Below are positions 5,363-7,305 of a stretch of 7,305 nt of DNA, one piece after another (the stretch's first letter is position 1; each line of letters starts with the position of its first letter). This DNA comes from Fidelibacterota bacterium (GTDB taxonomy: Bacteria > Fidelibacterota > Fidelibacteria > Fidelibacterales > Fidelibacteraceae): contig DAOVOB010000047.1 in NCBI GenBank assembly GCA_030629925.1, forward strand, positions 1-7,305. The letters run 5' to 3'. The notes under the pieces were generated by a model. It was not told where the DNA came from. It did no database searches and worked only from the letters and a program-made list of their open reading frames with translations. A program made the translations under genes and the position numbers.

Positions 5363-7305
5363 ATGAAAAAACTGATTATTGCTCTTTTAGTTTTCACAAC
5401 CATCTTGGCTTTTGCAAAAGCACCAGTTATTGCGGTTGTTATTGATGAAATAACATATAACAAAACCGCATCTGCGGTAGACAATTATTGCTCTGCTTTG
5501 GAAGAAGAGGGATATTCTGTTGCTCTTTATTCCCAAGCATGGGAGAATCCGGAAGCTGTGCGCGAAGTTCTTTTGGGTACAGATAATATTGAGGGGGCCG
5601 TCTTCATCGGTGATATCCCTATTCCGATGGTCCAGGATGCACAGCACCTTACTTCTGCATTCAAAATTGATCAGACACGTTTTAACATGAAACGAATTTC
5701 GATAGCAACAGACCGTTATTATGATGATCTTGATCTGGTCTTTGATTTTATTAAACAGGATGAAGAAAATCCCTTACTCTTTTATTACTCCTTATCTGAA
5801 AAATCTACACAGTATATTGAAAAGGATTTTTACAGCGGTCGTATTTTTTCCCCGATCCATGATGATAGCAAATATGAGCTGATCGCGAAATATTTGGATC
5901 GCGCAGCGTATGAAAAACGCAACCCTGAAATACTGGATAATATGATGACCTATACGGGTCACGGATATCATTCCGAATCTCTGAATGCCTGGGAAAATCA
6001 CACTCTGATGTTAAAAGAACAGTTTCCTGATCTATTTATACCAGGTGCTCAGATCAAGAATTATGAACATACCATGTCCCGCAATATGAAAAAGATCATC
6101 ATGAGGGAACTGCAGGTTCCTGAATTAGATATGGTTATCTTCCATGCACATGGTGGTGATGATACACAATACCTGACGGGCTATCCTCCGGCAGGAAATG
6201 CACGCGAAAATATCGAGGAAGTCAAACGTTTTGTTAGAAGCAAATTACGTTCAGCCAAACGCCGTGGCAATCTTGAGGAAGCAAAAGAATATTACATAAC
6301 AAGTTATGATATCCCCGAACATTGGGTAGATGATGTCTTTGACCCTGAGAGCATCCTTGCTGATTCTATCTATGAAGCAAAGATCGATCTTTGGTCAGAT
6401 GATGTTAAAAACATGAAAACTCAGGCCGAGGTATTCATATTCGATGAATGCTACAATGGACAATTCTACATGCCTAACTATATTTCAGGGACACATCTTT
6501 TCGGTGATGGCAATGTTATTGCCGGAGTCGCGAATTCAGTGAATGTTCGTCAGGATATTTGGGCAAATGAAATGCTTGGACTTTTAAAATACGGTGTTCC
6601 GATCGGCAAATGGCATCTTACAAGAACCTACCTTGAATCTCAAATTATTGGTGACCCCACTTTCCATTTTGCAGAAAACAATTCAAAGGTCATATCCGCT
6701 TCCTATAAAAAACTTCTCAACTCAAAAGACGCCAGTCTGCGCACATTGGGTGTCTATAAAATGACCAAAGAGCTAGGCCTTGAAGCTGAAAATAAACTCC
6801 TGAAAATCTATGAAAAAGATCTTTCGGCTAATGTCCGCCTTGAAACATTGAAATCTTTAGCAACTTTGCGTACACCTGCTTTCCGAAAATTACTTGTAAG
6901 CAGTATACATGATCCTTCTGAACTTATTCGCCGCATTACGGTCAACTGGATGGGCAAGATCGGTGATAAAGGTAATATTCCTCTGTTGGCAGAGCGCATG
7001 GCTAATGATATTTCTGAGAGAGTTACTTTCTCTGCTAAAACAGCTTTAGAACTCTTATTTGCACATCCATGTGCAGATGATTTTCTGGAGGAGATCGCCG
7101 CAACAAATGGAATTGATACCTCAAAGATCAACCATATGTACCGCCGTTCACAGCGCTGGTTGAACGATGAGATCATTCCTGCGATCACAGATACAAGCTT
7201 AACTGCCAAAAAACGCATGAGCAAAGTGAGAACTTTCCGGAATTATAATTTTGCTCCGGGAATTAAAACATTACTTGAAATAGCAGAGGACACTTCAGAT
7301 GATCC
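5363..7305 (+). CDS. Secreted gingipain-like (C25-type, clan CD) cysteine protease with HEAT-like repeats, partial at 3' end
   Basis: The frame is open from the ATG to the window edge with no stop: 647 full codons plus two bases, so the C-terminus is missing. Residues 1-18 are a signal peptide (LAFA before KAP). The alpha/beta core follows at once: PVIAVV at 21-26, GAVFIGDIPIP at 78-88, TDRYYDDLDL at 116-125 and FYSGRI at 156-161, in the order seen in gingipain-type proteases. The proposed catalytic pair is H263 in FHAHGG and C363 in FDECYNG, the His-Gly and x-Cys motifs of clan CD. NVIAGVANSVN (384-394) and IIGDPTFHF (428-436) match the strands that close C25 domains. Residues 290-350 form a charged helical insert between His and Cys. 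From about 455 paired amphipathic helices recur (LRTLGVYKM, VRLETLKSLATL, IRRITVNWMGKIGD), typical of HEAT repeats. A type IX secretion tail, usual for such enzymes, would lie beyond the window. Cleavage specificity is unknown. The gene is 69 bases after the barrel gene and may be co-transcribed. Confidence 0.85.
   Translation, partial: MKKLIIALLVFTTILAFAKAPVIAVVIDEITYNKTASAVDNYCSALEEEGYSVALYSQAWENPEAVREVLLGTDNIEGAVFIGDIPIPMVQDAQHLTSAFKIDQTRFNMKRISIATDRYYDDLDLVFDFIKQDEENPLLFYYSLSEKSTQYIEKDFYSGRIFSPIHDDSKYELIAKYLDRAAYEKRNPEILDNMMTYTGHGYHSESLNAWENHTLMLKEQFPDLFIPGAQIKNYEHTMSRNMKKIIMRELQVPELDMVIFHAHGGDDTQYLTGYPPAGNARENIEEVKRFVRSKLRSAKRRGNLEEAKEYYITSYDIPEHWVDDVFDPESILADSIYEAKIDLWSDDVKNMKTQAEVFIFDECYNGQFYMPNYISGTHLFGDGNVIAGVANSVNVRQDIWANEMLGLLKYGVPIGKWHLTRTYLESQIIGDPTFHFAENNSKVISASYKKLLNSKDASLRTLGVYKMTKELGLEAENKLLKIYEKDLSANVRLETLKSLATLRTPAFRKLLVSSIHDPSELIRRITVNWMGKIGDKGNIPLLAERMANDISERVTFSAKTALELLFAHPCADDFLEEIAATNGIDTSKINHMYRRSQRWLNDEIIPAITDTSLTAKKRMSKVRTFRNYNFAPGIKTLLEIAEDTSDD

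Noticed and set aside
6808..7224. A 138-codon open frame on the minus strand
   Set aside because: It lies wholly inside the protease gene, antisense to its HEAT-like region. It has no RBS or recognisable domain, and the plus-strand frame has clear protein motifs.

Overview
The window is a compact, one-directional cluster of four plus-strand genes for the outer envelope. It is moderately A+T-rich, with no RNA gene, transposase, CRISPR array or integrase. Gene families point to the FCB (Fibrobacterota-Chlorobiota-Bacteroidota) superphylum: a TonB-dependent receptor with an N-terminal carboxypeptidase-regulatory-like domain, a DUF4876-type lipoprotein, a DUF6850-type outer-membrane barrel protein and a gingipain-like (clan CD, family C25-type) protease. 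All four genes have readable purine-rich Shine-Dalgarno sequences, two of them strong. Typical Bacteroidota mostly lack these, so a related lineage such as Cloacimonadota, Marinimicrobia or another uncultured FCB phylum fits better. The phylum is inference and is not proven here.

Layout. Positions 13-2700 encode the receptor (895 aa). Positions 2697-3839 encode the DUF4876-like lipoprotein (380 aa). Positions 3836-5293 encode the DUF6850-like barrel protein (485 aa). These three genes are joined by two 4-base ATGA stop/start overlaps, each with an SD inside the preceding gene, so they are almost certainly one translationally coupled operon. A 69-base gap (5294-5362) follows. It holds four tandem heptamers that fold into two adjacent perfect 13-bp palindromes, then a third small inverted repeat and an RBS. 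Positions 5363-7305 encode the start of a secreted protease, at least 648 residues, open at the window edge. It has a catalytic-type His-Gly (H263-G264), a Cys in DECYNG (C363) and a HEAT-like helical repeat region behind the protease domain.

How the genes may work together. The first three make a recognisable receptor/lipoprotein/barrel module whose substrate I cannot read from sequence. The receptor is the TonB-powered gate, the lipoprotein a likely surface or periplasmic partner, and the barrel protein a second outer-membrane component. The protease may simply be a neighbour, or it may release or process the ligand or a module protein. The most interesting points are this pairing, the protease's unusual architecture (no visible propeptide, about 100 residues between the catalytic His and Cys, fused HEAT-like repeats) and the patterned palindromes in the only real intergenic gap.
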